Source: Pseudomonas oryzagri (GTDB taxonomy: Bacteria; Pseudomonadota; Gammaproteobacteria; Pseudomonadales; Pseudomonadaceae). From it: 64,000 nt of DNA. The notes below the pieces were generated by a model that saw only the letters and a list, made by a program, of their open reading frames with translations, made no database searches and was not told the origin of the DNA. Made by a program: the position numbers and the translations under genes. The DNA lies in assembly GCF_020831405.1 (NCBI RefSeq), contig NZ_JAJHPU010000031.1:186001-250000 (forward strand). Reading direction: 5' to 3'. Shown piece by piece: positions 44,926-55,993 of the stretch. Within the stretch, counting starts at the first letter, position 1. The number at the start of each line of letters is the position of its first letter.

Positions 44926-45090
44926 GGAAAGCTCTCCGCGGGGACTGACAGGGGGCGGAACGGGGCGCCGAGCGGGGCGCCACGCGGACGCAACACCCAC
45001 CCGTCGGGCGGCAACATGTAGCGACGCACGCCCCGCCACCGCTGACCGACCGGCCGGAGCCCAGTAAATCCGGGGCTTCCGCCCAAGTAT

Positions 45091-45113
45091 AAGTTGTAGT
45101 TTATGCTCAACTT
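45091..45113. promoter_or_regulatory. Candidate PycR operator
   Basis: AAGTTG-N11-CAACTT is a perfect inverted repeat in a conspicuously AT-rich stretch (45080-45140) between pycR and pycA. It is about 100 bp before the pycA start, a suitable place for a LysR recognition site. Confidence 0.55.
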
Positions 45114-45212
45114 AACAAATATTCATTTTTCTTAATTCACCCCTCGGCGCTAGGGTGTTTGCACCTGCCGCCTGACCGGCCGGGTCAGCCAGTCCAGCCG
45201 AGGGAGACCTCC

Positions 45213-46628
<1,416 letters not shown>

Positions 46629-46638
46629 GGAATTGAGC

Positions 46639-48447
46639 ATGAACAAGAAGATCACCGTCACCGATACCATCCTGCGCGATGCCCACCAGTCGCTGATCGC
46701 CACCCGCATGCGCCTCGAGGACATGCTGCCGATCTGCGCCAAACTCGACCAGGTCGGCTACTGGTCGCTGGAAGTCTGGGGCGGCGCCACCTTCGACTCC
46801 TGCGTGCGCTTCCTCAAGGAAGACCCGTGGGAGCGCCTGCGCCAGCTCAAGGCCGCGCTGCCCAACACCCGCCTGCAGATGCTGCTGCGCGGCCAGAACC
46901 TGCTCGGCTACCGCCACTACAGCGACGACGTGGTCAAGGCCTTCGTCGCCAAGGCCGCGGTCAACGGCATCGACGTGTTCCGCATCTTCGATGCGATGAA
47001 CGACGTGCGTAACCTGCGCGTGGCCATCGAGGCGGTCAAGGCCGCCGGCAAGCACGCCCAGGGCACCATCAGCTACACCACCAGCCCGGTGCACACCACC
47101 GCCGCGTTCGTGGAGCTGGCCCAGCGCATGCAGGAGAAGGGCGTCGACTCGATCGCCATCAAGGACATGGCCGGCCTGCTGACCCCCTACTCGACCGCCG
47201 AGCTGGTCCAGGCGCTCAAGGGCGCGGTCGACCTGCCGATCTTCGTGCACTCGCACGATACCGCCGGCATGGGCGCCATGTGCCAGCTCAAGGCCATCGA
47301 GGCCGGCGCCGACCACATCGACACCGCCATCTCCAGCTTCGCCTGGGGCACCAGCCATCCGGGCACCGAGTCGATGGTCGCCGCGCTGCGCGGCACCCCG
47401 TTCGACACCGGCCTGGACCTCGAGCTGCTGCAGGAGATCGGCCTGTACTTCTACAACATCCGCAAGAAGTACCACCAGTTCGAGAGCGAATTCACCGGCG
47501 TCGACACCCGCGTGCAGGTCAACCAGGTGCCGGGCGGCATGATGTCCAACCTGGCCAACCAGCTGAAGGAGCAGGGCGCCCTGCACCGCATCAACGAGGT
47601 GTTCGAGGAGATCCCGCGGGTGCGCGAGGACCTCGGCTTCCCGCCCCTGGTCACCCCGACCTCGCAGATCGTCGGCACCCAGGCGGTGTTCAACGTGCTG
47701 GCCGGCGAGCGCTACAAGACCATCACCAACGAGGTGAAGCTGTACCTGCAGGGCCGCTACGGCCGCGCGCCGGGCCAGGTCAACGAGAAGCTGCGCTTCC
47801 AGGCCATCGGCAGCGAAGAGGTCATCGACGTGCGTCCGGCCGACCTGCTCAAGCCGGAAATGGCCCGCCTGCGCGAGGAAATCGGCAGCCTGGCCAAGTC
47901 CGAAGAGGACGTGCTGACCTACGCGATGTTCCCGGACATCGGCCGCAAGTTCCTCGAGGAGCGCGCCGCCGGCGCCCTCAAGCCGGAAGTGCTGCTGCCG
48001 CAACCGGACGCCGCCGGCCGCCCGGCCGCCGCCCAGGAAGGCGTGCCCACCGAGTTCGTGGTCGACGTGCACGGCGAGAGCTACCGCATCGACATCACCG
48101 GCGTCAGCGTCAAGACCGACGGCAAACGCCACTTCTACGTGGCCATCGACGGCATGCCCGAAGAGGTGGTGTTCGAGCCGCTCAACGCCTTCGTCGGCGG
48201 CGGCTCGGGCGGCCGCAAGCAGGCCCGCGGGCCGGGCGACGTCAGCACCACCATGCCGGGCAACATCGTCGACGTACTGGTGAAGGAAGGCGACGTGGTC
48301 AAGGCCGGTCAGGCGGTGCTGATCACCGAAGCGATGAAGATGGAGACCGAAGTGCAGGCGCCGATCGCCGGCAAGGTGGTCGCCATCCATGTGGTTAAGG
48401 GCGACAGGGTCAATCCCGGTGAAGTGCTCATCGAGATTGAAAGTTAA
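46639..48447 (+). CDS. pycB: Pyruvate carboxylase subunit B (OadA-like, biotin-carrying)
   Basis: This is a 602-residue carboxyltransferase subunit. Residues about 8-265 form the HMGL-like TIM barrel (TDTILRDAHQSLIATRMR, metal-site DAMNDVRNL and the HSHDTAGMG block), about 290-490 the conserved carboxylase domain, and about 530-602 a biotinyl domain with EAMKMETEV (biotinylated Lys567). Sodium-pump oxaloacetate decarboxylase partners are absent, so the pairing with pycA indicates an alpha4beta4-type pyruvate carboxylase. The ATG at 46639 was preferred over a TTG two codons upstream. A strong terminator follows. Confidence 0.94.
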   Translation: MNKKITVTDTILRDAHQSLIATRMRLEDMLPICAKLDQVGYWSLEVWGGATFDSCVRFLKEDPWERLRQLKAALPNTRLQMLLRGQNLLGYRHYSDDVVKAFVAKAAVNGIDVFRIFDAMNDVRNLRVAIEAVKAAGKHAQGTISYTTSPVHTTAAFVELAQRMQEKGVDSIAIKDMAGLLTPYSTAELVQALKGAVDLPIFVHSHDTAGMGAMCQLKAIEAGADHIDTAISSFAWGTSHPGTESMVAALRGTPFDTGLDLELLQEIGLYFYNIRKKYHQFESEFTGVDTRVQVNQVPGGMMSNLANQLKEQGALHRINEVFEEIPRVREDLGFPPLVTPTSQIVGTQAVFNVLAGERYKTITNEVKLYLQGRYGRAPGQVNEKLRFQAIGSEEVIDVRPADLLKPEMARLREEIGSLAKSEEDVLTYAMFPDIGRKFLEERAAGALKPEVLLPQPDAAGRPAAAQEGVPTEFVVDVHGESYRIDITGVSVKTDGKRHFYVAIDGMPEEVVFEPLNAFVGGGSGGRKQARGPGDVSTTMPGNIVDVLVKEGDVVKAGQAVLITEAMKMETEVQAPIAGKVVAIHVVKGDRVNPGEVLIEIES

Positions 48448-48456
48448 GTCCTGAAT

Positions 48457-48482
48457 GGGGAGCCGCAAGGCTCCCCTTTTTT
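48457..48482 (+). terminator. Rho-independent terminator of pycAB
   Basis: GGGGAGCC-GCAA-GGCTCCCC followed by six T begins 9 bases after the pycB stop. A second UUCG-loop hairpin (ATCGCGCC-TTCG-GGCGCGAT, 48493-48512) follows without a T-run. Confidence 0.92.
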
Positions 48483-48520
48483 ATTCCCCGCGATCGCGCC
48501 TTCGGGCGCGATTGACTTTA

Positions 48521-48535
48521 GAGACGACCGGTCTA
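48521..48535. promoter_or_regulatory. AcuR-type operator upstream of acuR
   Basis: GAGACGACCGGTCTA has the same form as the site before acuI (TAGAC-N5-GTCTA), with one half-site mismatch. It lies 11 bp before the acuR ATG, placing the repressor over its own promoter. Confidence 0.75.
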
Positions 48536-48546
48536 ATATTCGTCTC

Positions 48547-49179
<633 letters not shown>

Positions 49180-49198
49180 GTTTTTTATCGCCCATTTC

Positions 49199-49213
49199 TA
49201 GACGATCGGTCTA
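49199..49213. promoter_or_regulatory. AcuR-type operator upstream of acuI
   Basis: TAGACGATCGGTCTA has perfect TAGAC/GTCTA half-sites around a 5-base spacer and repeats the sequence found before acuR. It starts 20 bases after the acuR stop and ends 20 bp before the acuI ATG. Confidence 0.82.
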
Positions 49214-49233
49214 AAACCAGAGAGGTGTGATCC

Positions 49234-50217
49234 ATGTTCCGCGCCATCCTGATCGACAAGGACGACTCCGGCTACCGCGCCAGCCTGCAGGAACTCGACG
49301 AGGCCCGCCTGCCGGAGGGCGACGTGCGGGTACGCGTCAGCCACAGCACGCTCAACTACAAGGACGCCCTGGCGATCACCGGCAAGGGCCCGGTGGTGCG
49401 CCAGTTCCCCATGGTGCCGGGCGTCGACCTGGCCGGCGTGGTGGAGGAGAGCAGCCACCCGGACTTCAAGGCCGGCGACGCCGTGCTGCTCAACGGCTGG
49501 GGCGTCGGCGAGACCCACTGGGGCGGCCTGGCGCAGGTCGCGCGCCTCAAGGGCGACTGGCTGATCCCGCTGCCGCAGGGCTTTTCCGCCGCCGAGGCGA
49601 TGGCGGTGGGCACCGCCGGCTACACCGCGATGCTCTCGGTGCTGGCCCTGGAGCGCCATGGCGTCAGCCCCGAGAAGGGCGAGGTGCTGGTCACCGGCGC
49701 CAGCGGCGGGGTAGGCAGCTTCGCCGTCGCCCTGCTGGCGCAGCTCGGCTACCGGGTGGTGGCCTCCACCGGCCGGGTCGAGGAGGCCGACTACCTCAAG
49801 CAGCTGGGCGCCGCCGAGATCATCCTCCGCGCCACGCTCGCCGAGCCCGGCCGTCCGCTGGGCCGCGAGCGCTGGGCCGGAGCCGTCGACTCGGTGGGCA
49901 GCCACACCCTGGCCAACGTCTGCGCGTCCACCCGCTACGGCGGCTGCGTGGCCGCCTGCGGCCTGGCCCAGGGCATGGAGTTCCCGGCCACGGTGGCGCC
50001 GTTCATCCTGCGCGGGGTGACCCTGGCCGGCATCGACAGCGTGATGCGCCCGCGCGCCGACCGCCTGGAGGCCTGGAGCCGCCTGGCCCGCGATCTGGAC
50101 AAGAAACTGCTGGCGCCGATCACCCGCACCATCGGTCTCGAAGAGGTCATCGCGGTGGCCGGCGAACTGCTCGCCGGCCGGGTGCGCGGCCGGGTGGTGG
50201 TGGACGTCAATCGTTGA
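49234..50217 (+). CDS. acuI: Acrylyl-CoA reductase AcuI (YhdH family)
   Basis: This is a 327-residue MDR-superfamily, zinc-free NADPH reductase of the AcuI/YhdH group, which converts the toxic acrylyl-CoA to propionyl-CoA. Family blocks: [33 protein letters not shown] (residues 35-67), [18 protein letters not shown], and the Rossmann loop [15 protein letters not shown] (near residue 152). The C-terminus ends RGRVVVDVN as usual. It is under its own promoter with the AcuR-type operator, 54 bp after acuR. A repeat block begins about 107 bp downstream. Confidence 0.9.
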   Translation: MFRAILIDKDDSGYRASLQELDEARLPEGDVRVRVSHSTLNYKDALAITGKGPVVRQFPMVPGVDLAGVVEESSHPDFKAGDAVLLNGWGVGETHWGGLAQVARLKGDWLIPLPQGFSAAEAMAVGTAGYTAMLSVLALERHGVSPEKGEVLVTGASGGVGSFAVALLAQLGYRVVASTGRVEEADYLKQLGAAEIILRATLAEPGRPLGRERWAGAVDSVGSHTLANVCASTRYGGCVAACGLAQGMEFPATVAPFILRGVTLAGIDSVMRPRADRLEAWSRLARDLDKKLLAPITRTIGLEEVIAVAGELLAGRVRGRVVVDVNR

Positions 50218-50323
50218 AGCCTCATCCACCTGATGGCGCCCACGCTGCCGCATGGGCGCCGGAGCCCTGGACGCTCCGCGTCCAGCCACGGGAGCGTCAG
50301 CCTGCGTAGCCCTCGCCCAGTGG

Positions 50324-50520
50324 GTAGGGTGGAAAACTCGCGCCAGCGATTTTCCACCGGCTCTTGCGCCGCCATGGTGGAAAAGACCTGCGGTCGTTTT
50401 CCACCCTACGGGGCTCCCGCGTGAGAGTCGCCAATGCGCAGGGTAGAAAGCTCGCGTCAGCAATTTTCTACCGAACCCTCCGCACCGCTGGTGGGAAAGA
50501 CCTGCGGTCATTTCCCGTCC
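50324..50520. repeat. GTAGGGTGG-type hairpin repeat block C
   Basis: Four tandem units fill most of the 312 bp between acuI and the carbonic anhydrase-like gene. They are GTAGGGTGGAAAAC...TTTTCCACC (50324-50358), GGTGGAAAAGACC...TTTTCCACCCTACGG (50376-50411), GGTAGAAAGC...TTTTCTACC (50442-50472) and GGTGGGAAAGACC...TTTCCCGTCC (50490-50520). The first 100 bp of the gap hold nothing recognisable. Confidence 0.82.
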
Positions 50521-50529
50521 TCCCAACCA

Positions 50530-51075
50530 TCACTGCGCCGCGTAGCCCTCGGCCAGATGCTGGTCCTTCAACTTCACGTAGTTGGCCGCGCTGTAGGTGA
50601 AGAACGCGCGCTCCTTGTCGCTGAGCGGGCGCGCCTGCTTGACCGGGCTGCCGACGTACAGGTAGCCGCTTTCCAGGCGCTTGCCCGGCGGCACCAGGCT
50701 GCCGGCGCCGATCACCACCTCGTCCTCGACCAGCGCGCCGTCCATGACGATGGCGCCCATGCCGACCAGCACGCGGCTGCCGATCTTGCAGCCATGCAGG
50801 GTCACCTTGTGGCCGACGGTGACGTCGTCGCCGATCTCCAGCGGGTAGCCGTCCGGGTTGAACGGCCCGGCGTGGGTGATGTGCAGCACGCTGCCGTCCT
50901 GGATGCTGGTGCGCGCGCCGATGCGGATGCGGTGCATGTCGCCGCGGATCACCGCCAGCGGCCACACCGAGCAGTCGTCGCCGAGGCTCACGTCGCCGAG
51001 CACCACGGCGCTGGGGTCGACGAAGGCGCGCGCGCCGAGCTGCGGGGTATGCCCCTGGAAGGTACGGATGGTCAT
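50530..51075 (-). CDS. Gamma-carbonic anhydrase-like hexapeptide-repeat protein
   Basis: This is a 181-residue left-handed beta-helix protein of the gamma-carbonic anhydrase family (YrdA/CaiE type), expected to be a cytoplasmic trimer binding a metal. Hexapeptide turns run from about residue 14 to 140 (GDVSLGDDCSVWPLAVIRGDMHRIRIGA, then HITHAGP, VTVGHKVTLHGC). The histidines in HITHAG, GHKV and LHGC are the metal ligands. Catalysis is often absent in such proteins. The ATG at 51075 was chosen over an upstream one because of the conserved MTIRTFQG start. The radical SAM gene is divergent. Confidence 0.85.
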   Translation of the reverse strand: MTIRTFQGHTPQLGARAFVDPSAVVLGDVSLGDDCSVWPLAVIRGDMHRIRIGARTSIQDGSVLHITHAGPFNPDGYPLEIGDDVTVGHKVTLHGCKIGSRVLVGMGAIVMDGALVEDEVVIGAGSLVPPGKRLESGYLYVGSPVKQARPLSDKERAFFTYSAANYVKLKDQHLAEGYAAQ

Positions 51076-51190
51076 GGCGGACTCTCTGATTGGCTTGAGC
51101 AAGCGTGCTAATTAGCACGATCCGCACGCGCCGGCGACCTCCAGGCCGCCGTGCGTCGGCCGCCGCTTGCGCCATTTCAGGCTCGTTATA

Positions 51191-51206
51191 CTGTATGCAA
51201 ATACAG
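51191..51206 (+). promoter_or_regulatory. LexA (SOS) box
   Basis: CTGTATGCAAATACAG matches the LexA consensus CTGT-N8-ACAG exactly, within the extended TACTG...CAGTT context. It lies 18 bp before the ATG of the radical SAM gene, so it should repress that gene until DNA damage. Confidence 0.85.
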
Positions 51207-51223
51207 TTATCGAGGAGCCCGCC

Positions 51224-52282
51224 ATGCCGATCACCGCCCCGCTGCGCGGCCGCGGCAGCGCCAGCAACCCGGCCAACCGCTTCGCACCGACCCGCAGCGA
51301 GAGCGACGCGCAGTGGCAGGAGGAAGTGCCGGTCTCGATCGCCACCGAGATCCAGGAGGAGCGTTCGACGACCATCATCAGCCGCAACACTTCGCCGGAC
51401 ATCCCCTTCGACCGTTCGCTGAACCCCTACCGCGGCTGCGAGCACGGCTGCATCTACTGCTACGCGCGGCCGACCCACGCCTACTGGGACCTGTCGCCGG
51501 GCCTCGACTTCGAGACCAAATTGATCGCGCGAACCAACGCGGTGGAGCTGCTCGAGGCGCAGTTGAGCCATCCCAGCTACCGCTGCGCGCCGATCAACCT
51601 CGGCGCCAACACCGATCCCTACCAGCCGATCGAGCGCCAGTACCGGCTGACCCGCGGCTGCCTCAAGGTGCTGCTGCGCTATCGCCATCCCGTCACCATC
51701 GTCACCAAGGGCGCGCTGATCCTGCGCGACCTCGACCTGCTGCAGGCGCTCGCCGCGCAGAATCTGGTGCGGGTGTTCGTCAGCCTGACCAACCTCGACG
51801 ACGGGCTCAAGCGCATCCTCGAGCCGCGCGCCGCCGCTCCGGCCGCGCGCCTGCGGGTGATCCGCCGCCTGCACGAGAGCGGCGTGCCGGTCGGCGTGCT
51901 GTGCGCGCCGATCATCCCGCAGGTCAACGACACCGAACTGGAGGGCCTGCTCGCCGCCGCCCGCGCGGCCGGCGCCGACAGCGCCGCCTACACCTTGGTG
52001 CGCCTGCCCCACGAGGTCGCCCCGCTGTTCGAGGAGTGGCTGCAAACCCACCTGCCGCAGCGTGCCGCCCATGTACTCAGCCTGATTCGCCAGTGCCGCG
52101 GCGGCAAGCTGTACGACGCCGGCTTCGGCCAGCGCCTGCGCGGCGAGGGGCCGTTCGCCGAGCTGCTCGCCCAGCGCTTCGCCGTCGCCCACCGGCGGCT
52201 GGGCTTCAAGCGCGGCAGCGAACTGCCCGCCCTCGATTGCGCGCGCTTCGCCCCGCCGGGGCGGCAGCTCGCGCTGTTCTAG
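51224..52282 (+). CDS. SOS-controlled radical SAM protein, SPL/Rv2578c-like
   Basis: This is a 352-residue radical SAM protein of the Rv2578c group, related to spore photoproduct lyase. The cluster motif CEHGCIYCYARPTH (Cys-x3-Cys-x2-Cys near residue 75) is intact, followed by INLGANTDPYQPIE and the TIM-barrel strands (VTIVTKGALILRD). The function is unknown. P. aeruginosa PA0069, a homolog by my reading, is in the LexA regulon, and the perfect LexA box here agrees. The ATG at 51224 follows GAGGAG. A role in repairing or processing damaged nucleic acid is a reasonable inference. Confidence 0.87.
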   Translation: MPITAPLRGRGSASNPANRFAPTRSESDAQWQEEVPVSIATEIQEERSTTIISRNTSPDIPFDRSLNPYRGCEHGCIYCYARPTHAYWDLSPGLDFETKLIARTNAVELLEAQLSHPSYRCAPINLGANTDPYQPIERQYRLTRGCLKVLLRYRHPVTIVTKGALILRDLDLLQALAAQNLVRVFVSLTNLDDGLKRILEPRAAAPAARLRVIRRLHESGVPVGVLCAPIIPQVNDTELEGLLAAARAAGADSAAYTLVRLPHEVAPLFEEWLQTHLPQRAAHVLSLIRQCRGGKLYDAGFGQRLRGEGPFAELLAQRFAVAHRRLGFKRGSELPALDCARFAPPGRQLALF

Positions 52283-52369
52283 ACGACCAAGACCGCCTGC
52301 CGGCTGCACCCACGGCCATTTCTCATTACCATGGCTGCATGTGACTCCGTCGAATCCAGGGACTCTGCC

Positions 52370-54418
52370 GTGACCGCCACCAACCCGCTGCTGCAAGCCT
52401 TCGATCTGCCGCCCTATCCGGCGATCCGCCCGGAACACGTCGAGCCGGCCGTCGACCAAGTGCTGGCCGACAACCGCGCCGCCATCGAACGCATCCTCGC
52501 CAGCCAGGGCGCCAATCCCGACTGGAACGGCCTGGTGCTGGCGCTGGACGCGCTGAACGAGCGCCTGGCGCGCACCTGGAGCCCGGTCAGCCATCTCAAC
52601 GCGGTGTGCAACAGCGCCGAGCTGCGCACCGCCTACGAGGCCTGCCTGCCCAAGCTGTCCGCCTACTACACCGAGCTGGGACAGAACCGCGCGCTCTACG
52701 ACGCCTGGCACGCCCTGGCCGAAAGCCCCGCGGCGGCCGGCTTCGAGGTCGCCCAGCAGACCATCGTCAAGCACACCCTGCGCGACTTCCACCTCTCCGG
52801 CATCGATCTGCCGGCCGAGCAGCAGCAACGCTACGGCGCCATCCAGATGCGCCTGGCCGAGCTGTCCAGCAAGTTCTCCAACCAGCTGCTCGACGCCACC
52901 CAGGCGTGGACCAAGGCGATCGCCGACGAGGCGCAACTGGCCGGCGTGCCGGAGTCGGCCAAGGCGCAGATGCAGCAGGCCGCGCAGGCCAAGGGCCAGA
53001 ACGGCTGGCTGGTGAGCCTGGAGTTCCCCAGCTACTACGCGGTGATGACCTACGCCGACGACCGCGCGCTGCGCGAGGAGGTGTACACCGCCTACAGCAC
53101 CCGCGCCTCCGACCAGGGCCCCAACGCCGGCCAGCACGACAACGGCCCGCTGATGGCCGAGATCCTCGACCTGCGCCAGGAGCTGGCTCAACTGCTCGGC
53201 TTCGCCCACTACGCCGAGTTGAGCCTGGCCACCAAGATGGCCGAATCCACTACGCAGGTGCTCGGCTTCCTCAGGGATCTGGCGGTGCGCAGCAAGCCGT
53301 TCGCCGTGCAGGACCTGGCCGAGCTGCGCACCTTCGCCGCCACGCAGGGCGTCACCGATCTGGCCAGCTGGGACGTCGGCTACTTCGCCGAGAAGCTGCG
53401 CCAGAGCCGCTACAGCATTTCCCAGGAGCAGCTGCGCGCCTACTTCCCGATCGACAAGGTGCTCTCCGGGCTGTTCGCCATCGTCGAGCGCCTGTACGGC
53501 ATCCAGATCGAGGAGCTGTCCGGCTTCGATAGCTGGCACCCGGACGTGCGCCTGTTCGAGATCCGCGAGAACGGGGAGCAGGTCGGGCGCTTCTTCTTCG
53601 ACCTCTACGCGCGCGCCAACAAGCGCGGCGGCGCCTGGATGGACGGCGCCCGCGACCACTGGCGCAATGCCGCCGGCGAGCGCGTCAGCCCGGTCGCCAA
53701 CCTGGTGTGCAACTTCACCCCTGCGGTGAGCGGCCAGCCGGCGTTGTTGACCCACGACGAGGTCACCACGCTGTTCCACGAGTTCGGCCACGGCCTGCAC
53801 CACCTGCTGACCCGCATCGACTACGCCGGGGTGTCCGGCATCAACGGCGTGGCCTGGGACGCGGTGGAGCTGCCCAGCCAGTTCATGGAGAACTGGTGCT
53901 GGGAACCGGAAGGCCTGGCGCTGATCTCCGGCCACTTCGAGAGCGGCGAGGCGCTGCCGCAGGACGTCCTCGACAAGATGCTGGCGGCGAAGAACTTCCA
54001 GTCCGGTCTGATGATGCTGCGCCAGCTGGAGTTCTCGCTGTTCGACTTCGAGCTGCACGCCAGCCACGGCGACGGCCGCAGCGTGCTCGAGGTGCTGCAG
54101 GCGATCCGCGACGAGGTCTCGGTGATGCAACCGCCGCGCTGGAACCGCTTCGCCAACAGCTTCGCGCACATCTTCGCCGGCGGCTACGCGGCCGGCTACT
54201 ACAGCTACAAGTGGGCCGAGGTGCTGTCCGCCGACGCCTTCTCGAAGTTCGAGGAGGAGGGCGTGCTCAACCCGGCCACCGGCCGCGCCTTCCGCGAGGC
54301 GATCCTCGCCCGCGGCGGCTCCCAGGAGGCGATGCAGCTGTTCGTCGACTTCCGCGGCCGCGAACCTTCCATCGACGCCCTGTTGCGTCACAGCGGCCTG
54401 AGCGAGGAGGCGGCATGA
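52370..54418 (+). CDS. prlC: Oligopeptidase A
   Basis: This is a 682-residue M3-family zinc metallopeptidase that degrades peptides, including cleaved signal peptides, in the cytoplasm. The zinc motif FHEFGHGLHHLL (HExxH near residue 465) and the third-ligand Glu in the following GVAWDAVELPSQFMENW block are present. The GTG at 52370 (TATNPLLQAFDLPPYPAIRPEHV) matches the Pseudomonas N-terminus and has AGGGA upstream; the ATG at 52331 would add 13 non-conserved residues. Its stop overlaps the start of yheV. The upstream radical SAM gene is 87 bp away. Confidence 0.94.
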   Translation: MTATNPLLQAFDLPPYPAIRPEHVEPAVDQVLADNRAAIERILASQGANPDWNGLVLALDALNERLARTWSPVSHLNAVCNSAELRTAYEACLPKLSAYYTELGQNRALYDAWHALAESPAAAGFEVAQQTIVKHTLRDFHLSGIDLPAEQQQRYGAIQMRLAELSSKFSNQLLDATQAWTKAIADEAQLAGVPESAKAQMQQAAQAKGQNGWLVSLEFPSYYAVMTYADDRALREEVYTAYSTRASDQGPNAGQHDNGPLMAEILDLRQELAQLLGFAHYAELSLATKMAESTTQVLGFLRDLAVRSKPFAVQDLAELRTFAATQGVTDLASWDVGYFAEKLRQSRYSISQEQLRAYFPIDKVLSGLFAIVERLYGIQIEELSGFDSWHPDVRLFEIRENGEQVGRFFFDLYARANKRGGAWMDGARDHWRNAAGERVSPVANLVCNFTPAVSGQPALLTHDEVTTLFHEFGHGLHHLLTRIDYAGVSGINGVAWDAVELPSQFMENWCWEPEGLALISGHFESGEALPQDVLDKMLAAKNFQSGLMMLRQLEFSLFDFELHASHGDGRSVLEVLQAIRDEVSVMQPPRWNRFANSFAHIFAGGYAAGYYSYKWAEVLSADAFSKFEEEGVLNPATGRAFREAILARGGSQEAMQLFVDFRGREPSIDALLRHSGLSEEAA

Positions 54419-54699
54419 GCGAGTACAACCTGGGCGCGCCGGTGAAGCGTTTCATCGCCGGAGCCGTGTGCCCGGCCTGCGAGGCCATGGACACCGTGCA
54501 GATGTGGGACGAGGACGGCACCCCGCACCGCCACTGCGTGGTCTGCGGCTTCGCCGACACCCTCGACGCCAACGGCAACTCGATACCCAAGGAGCTGCCG
54601 ACGCGGGTCAACGTCAGCGCGCTGAAACCCAAGGCCGCCGACCCCAAAGTGCAGACCGTGCAGTTCTTCCCCAATCCGAAGCTAAAGAAGCCGGAGTAA
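54415..54699 (+). CDS. YheV-family zinc-ribbon protein
   Basis: This is a 94-residue protein with one zinc ribbon: CPAC (residues 18-21) and HCVVCGFAD (near residue 41) provide four cysteines. It is related to E. coli YheV. GAGGAGGCG precedes the ATG, which overlaps the prlC stop (ATGA). prlC-yheV is a conserved pair in Pseudomonas, so a shared role in peptide turnover is plausible. A strong terminator lies 20 bp beyond its stop. Confidence 0.85.
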   Translation: MSEYNLGAPVKRFIAGAVCPACEAMDTVQMWDEDGTPHRHCVVCGFADTLDANGNSIPKELPTRVNVSALKPKAADPKVQTVQFFPNPKLKKPE

Positions 54700-54719
54700 G
54701 GCTGAGTGGTCCCGAACGA

Positions 54720-54749
54720 GGCGTCCTGCGTGAGCAGGGCGCCTTTTTT
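54720..54749 (+). terminator. Rho-independent terminator of prlC-yheV
   Basis: GGCGTCCTGC-GTGA-GCAGGGCGCC (one wobble pair) followed by six T, 20 bases after the yheV stop. Confidence 0.9.
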
Positions 54750-54762
54750 GTTGCAGCGGTAG

Positions 54763-54838
54763 CGTAGAAAACCCGCGCAGCGGTTTTCTACGGCCGCCCG
54801 GCCAGGTGGACAAGGCTGCGCCGTTGTCCACCCTACGG
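54763..54838. repeat. GTAGGGTGG-type hairpin repeat block D
   Basis: Two units between the prlC-yheV terminator and the COG0523 GTPase gene: CGTAGAAAACC...GGTTTTCTACG (54763-54792) and GGTGGACAAGGC...GTTGTCCACCCTACGG (54805-54838). Confidence 0.8.
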
Positions 54839-54843
54839 CCCCG

Positions 54844-55812
54844 TCAACGCGCGTGGCAGGCTGCCAATCCTTCCTGCAGCGCCGCGGCGTCCTGCGGGGT
54901 CACGAAGATCAGCTCCAGCCGCGAATCCTTGCGCCACTCGCTGGCCCGCCACTCCAGCGGTGCGCCGTCCAGCGCGTTGGCGCTGTGCCAACCGTCGTCG
55001 GCGCCGTGCAGCACCAGCTTGGCGCGCCGCCAGGGCAGGCCGGCCAGCCAGGCGGCGACCCTGGCGCGGTCGAAGCGCTGGCTGGGATGCCAGCGCCAGC
55101 CGATGCTCCAGCCGCCGGCCTCCTCGTGGAGCTGGCAGAGCGGCTGCGTCGGGTCGCTCCACACTGCCGGCAGTGGGCCAGCACCTGTGGGTAACCTTTC
55201 CTGCCCGTCGCCCGCCTGTGCCCGCGCGTCGACGCCCGGCAACGCGCCGATGGCCAGGCGCCCCTGTTCGGTCCAGACCAGCGGCCGCGCCGGCAGGCGG
55301 GCGGCGAGGCGGGCGCGGGCCTCGGCGTCGAGGCTCTCGCTCTTGTTCAGCACCAGCAGTCCGGCCCCTTCCAGCGCGGCCTGCTGCGCGTCCGCCAGCG
55401 GCTGATCGGCGGCCAGCGCGGCGGCGTCCAGCACCAGCACGGCGGGCTGCACGGCGAGCACCCCGCGCCACGGCGCTTCGCCCAGCTGGCGCAGCAGCTC
55501 GGCCGGGTGGCCGAGACCGGACGGTTCGATCAACAGACGCTGCGGCCGCGCGCGGCGCAGCAGGCGACCGAGGCCGACCTGGAAGGGCGCGCCGTTGACG
55601 CAGCACAGGCAGCCGCCGGCCACCTCGCCGAGGGCGATGCCGTCCGCGCCGGTGGTGAGCAGAGCGGCGTCCAGGCCGATCTCGCCGAACTCGTTGATCA
55701 GCACCGCCCAGCGCTCGTCCGCCGGCTTCTGCGCCAGCAGCTCGCGGATCAGCGTGGTCTTGCCGGCGCCCAACGGGCCGGCGATCAGGTGGGTGGGAAT
55801 CTGCTGGAGCAT
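54844..55812 (-). CDS. COG0523 (CobW/YjiA-type) metal-handling GTPase
   Basis: This is a 322-residue SIMIBI-class GTPase of the CobW/P47K family, which inserts or traffics metals. The P-loop GPLGAGKTT (residues 12-20), the metal-site GGCLCC (near residue 65, CxCC) and the guanine motif NKSE are present. The C-terminal CobW_C domain contains WSIGWRWHPSQRFDRARVAAWL. Its client metal (zinc, cobalt or iron) is not indicated; I saw no Zur box upstream. It is divergent from a small secreted-protein gene. The GTPase role in metal transfer is family knowledge. Confidence 0.83.
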   Translation of the reverse strand: MLQQIPTHLIAGPLGAGKTTLIRELLAQKPADERWAVLINEFGEIGLDAALLTTGADGIALGEVAGGCLCCVNGAPFQVGLGRLLRRARPQRLLIEPSGLGHPAELLRQLGEAPWRGVLAVQPAVLVLDAAALAADQPLADAQQAALEGAGLLVLNKSESLDAEARARLAARLPARPLVWTEQGRLAIGALPGVDARAQAGDGQERLPTGAGPLPAVWSDPTQPLCQLHEEAGGWSIGWRWHPSQRFDRARVAAWLAGLPWRRAKLVLHGADDGWHSANALDGAPLEWRASEWRKDSRLELIFVTPQDAAALQEGLAACHAR

Positions 55813-55993
55813 GGCCTTCCTGTGGATAAGCCTGGGGGTAAGCTGTGCGGGTCTGTGGACAACTACCTGCGAGCGTCATTCCCGCCAGCTTACCGGCAAA
55901 GCGCGATGGCCGCCCGCGCCAGCGTCGCCGCCGGCGGGTAAACTGCGCGCCGGCTCCGCGCGGAGCTGCAACCTGTCCACCCGGAGCCCGACC

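Noticed and set aside
50468-54391. Very long open frame on the minus strand (over 1300 codons)
   Set aside because: It is antisense to the radical SAM gene and prlC and is a product of high GC; the plus-strand genes carry clear family motifs and start signals.
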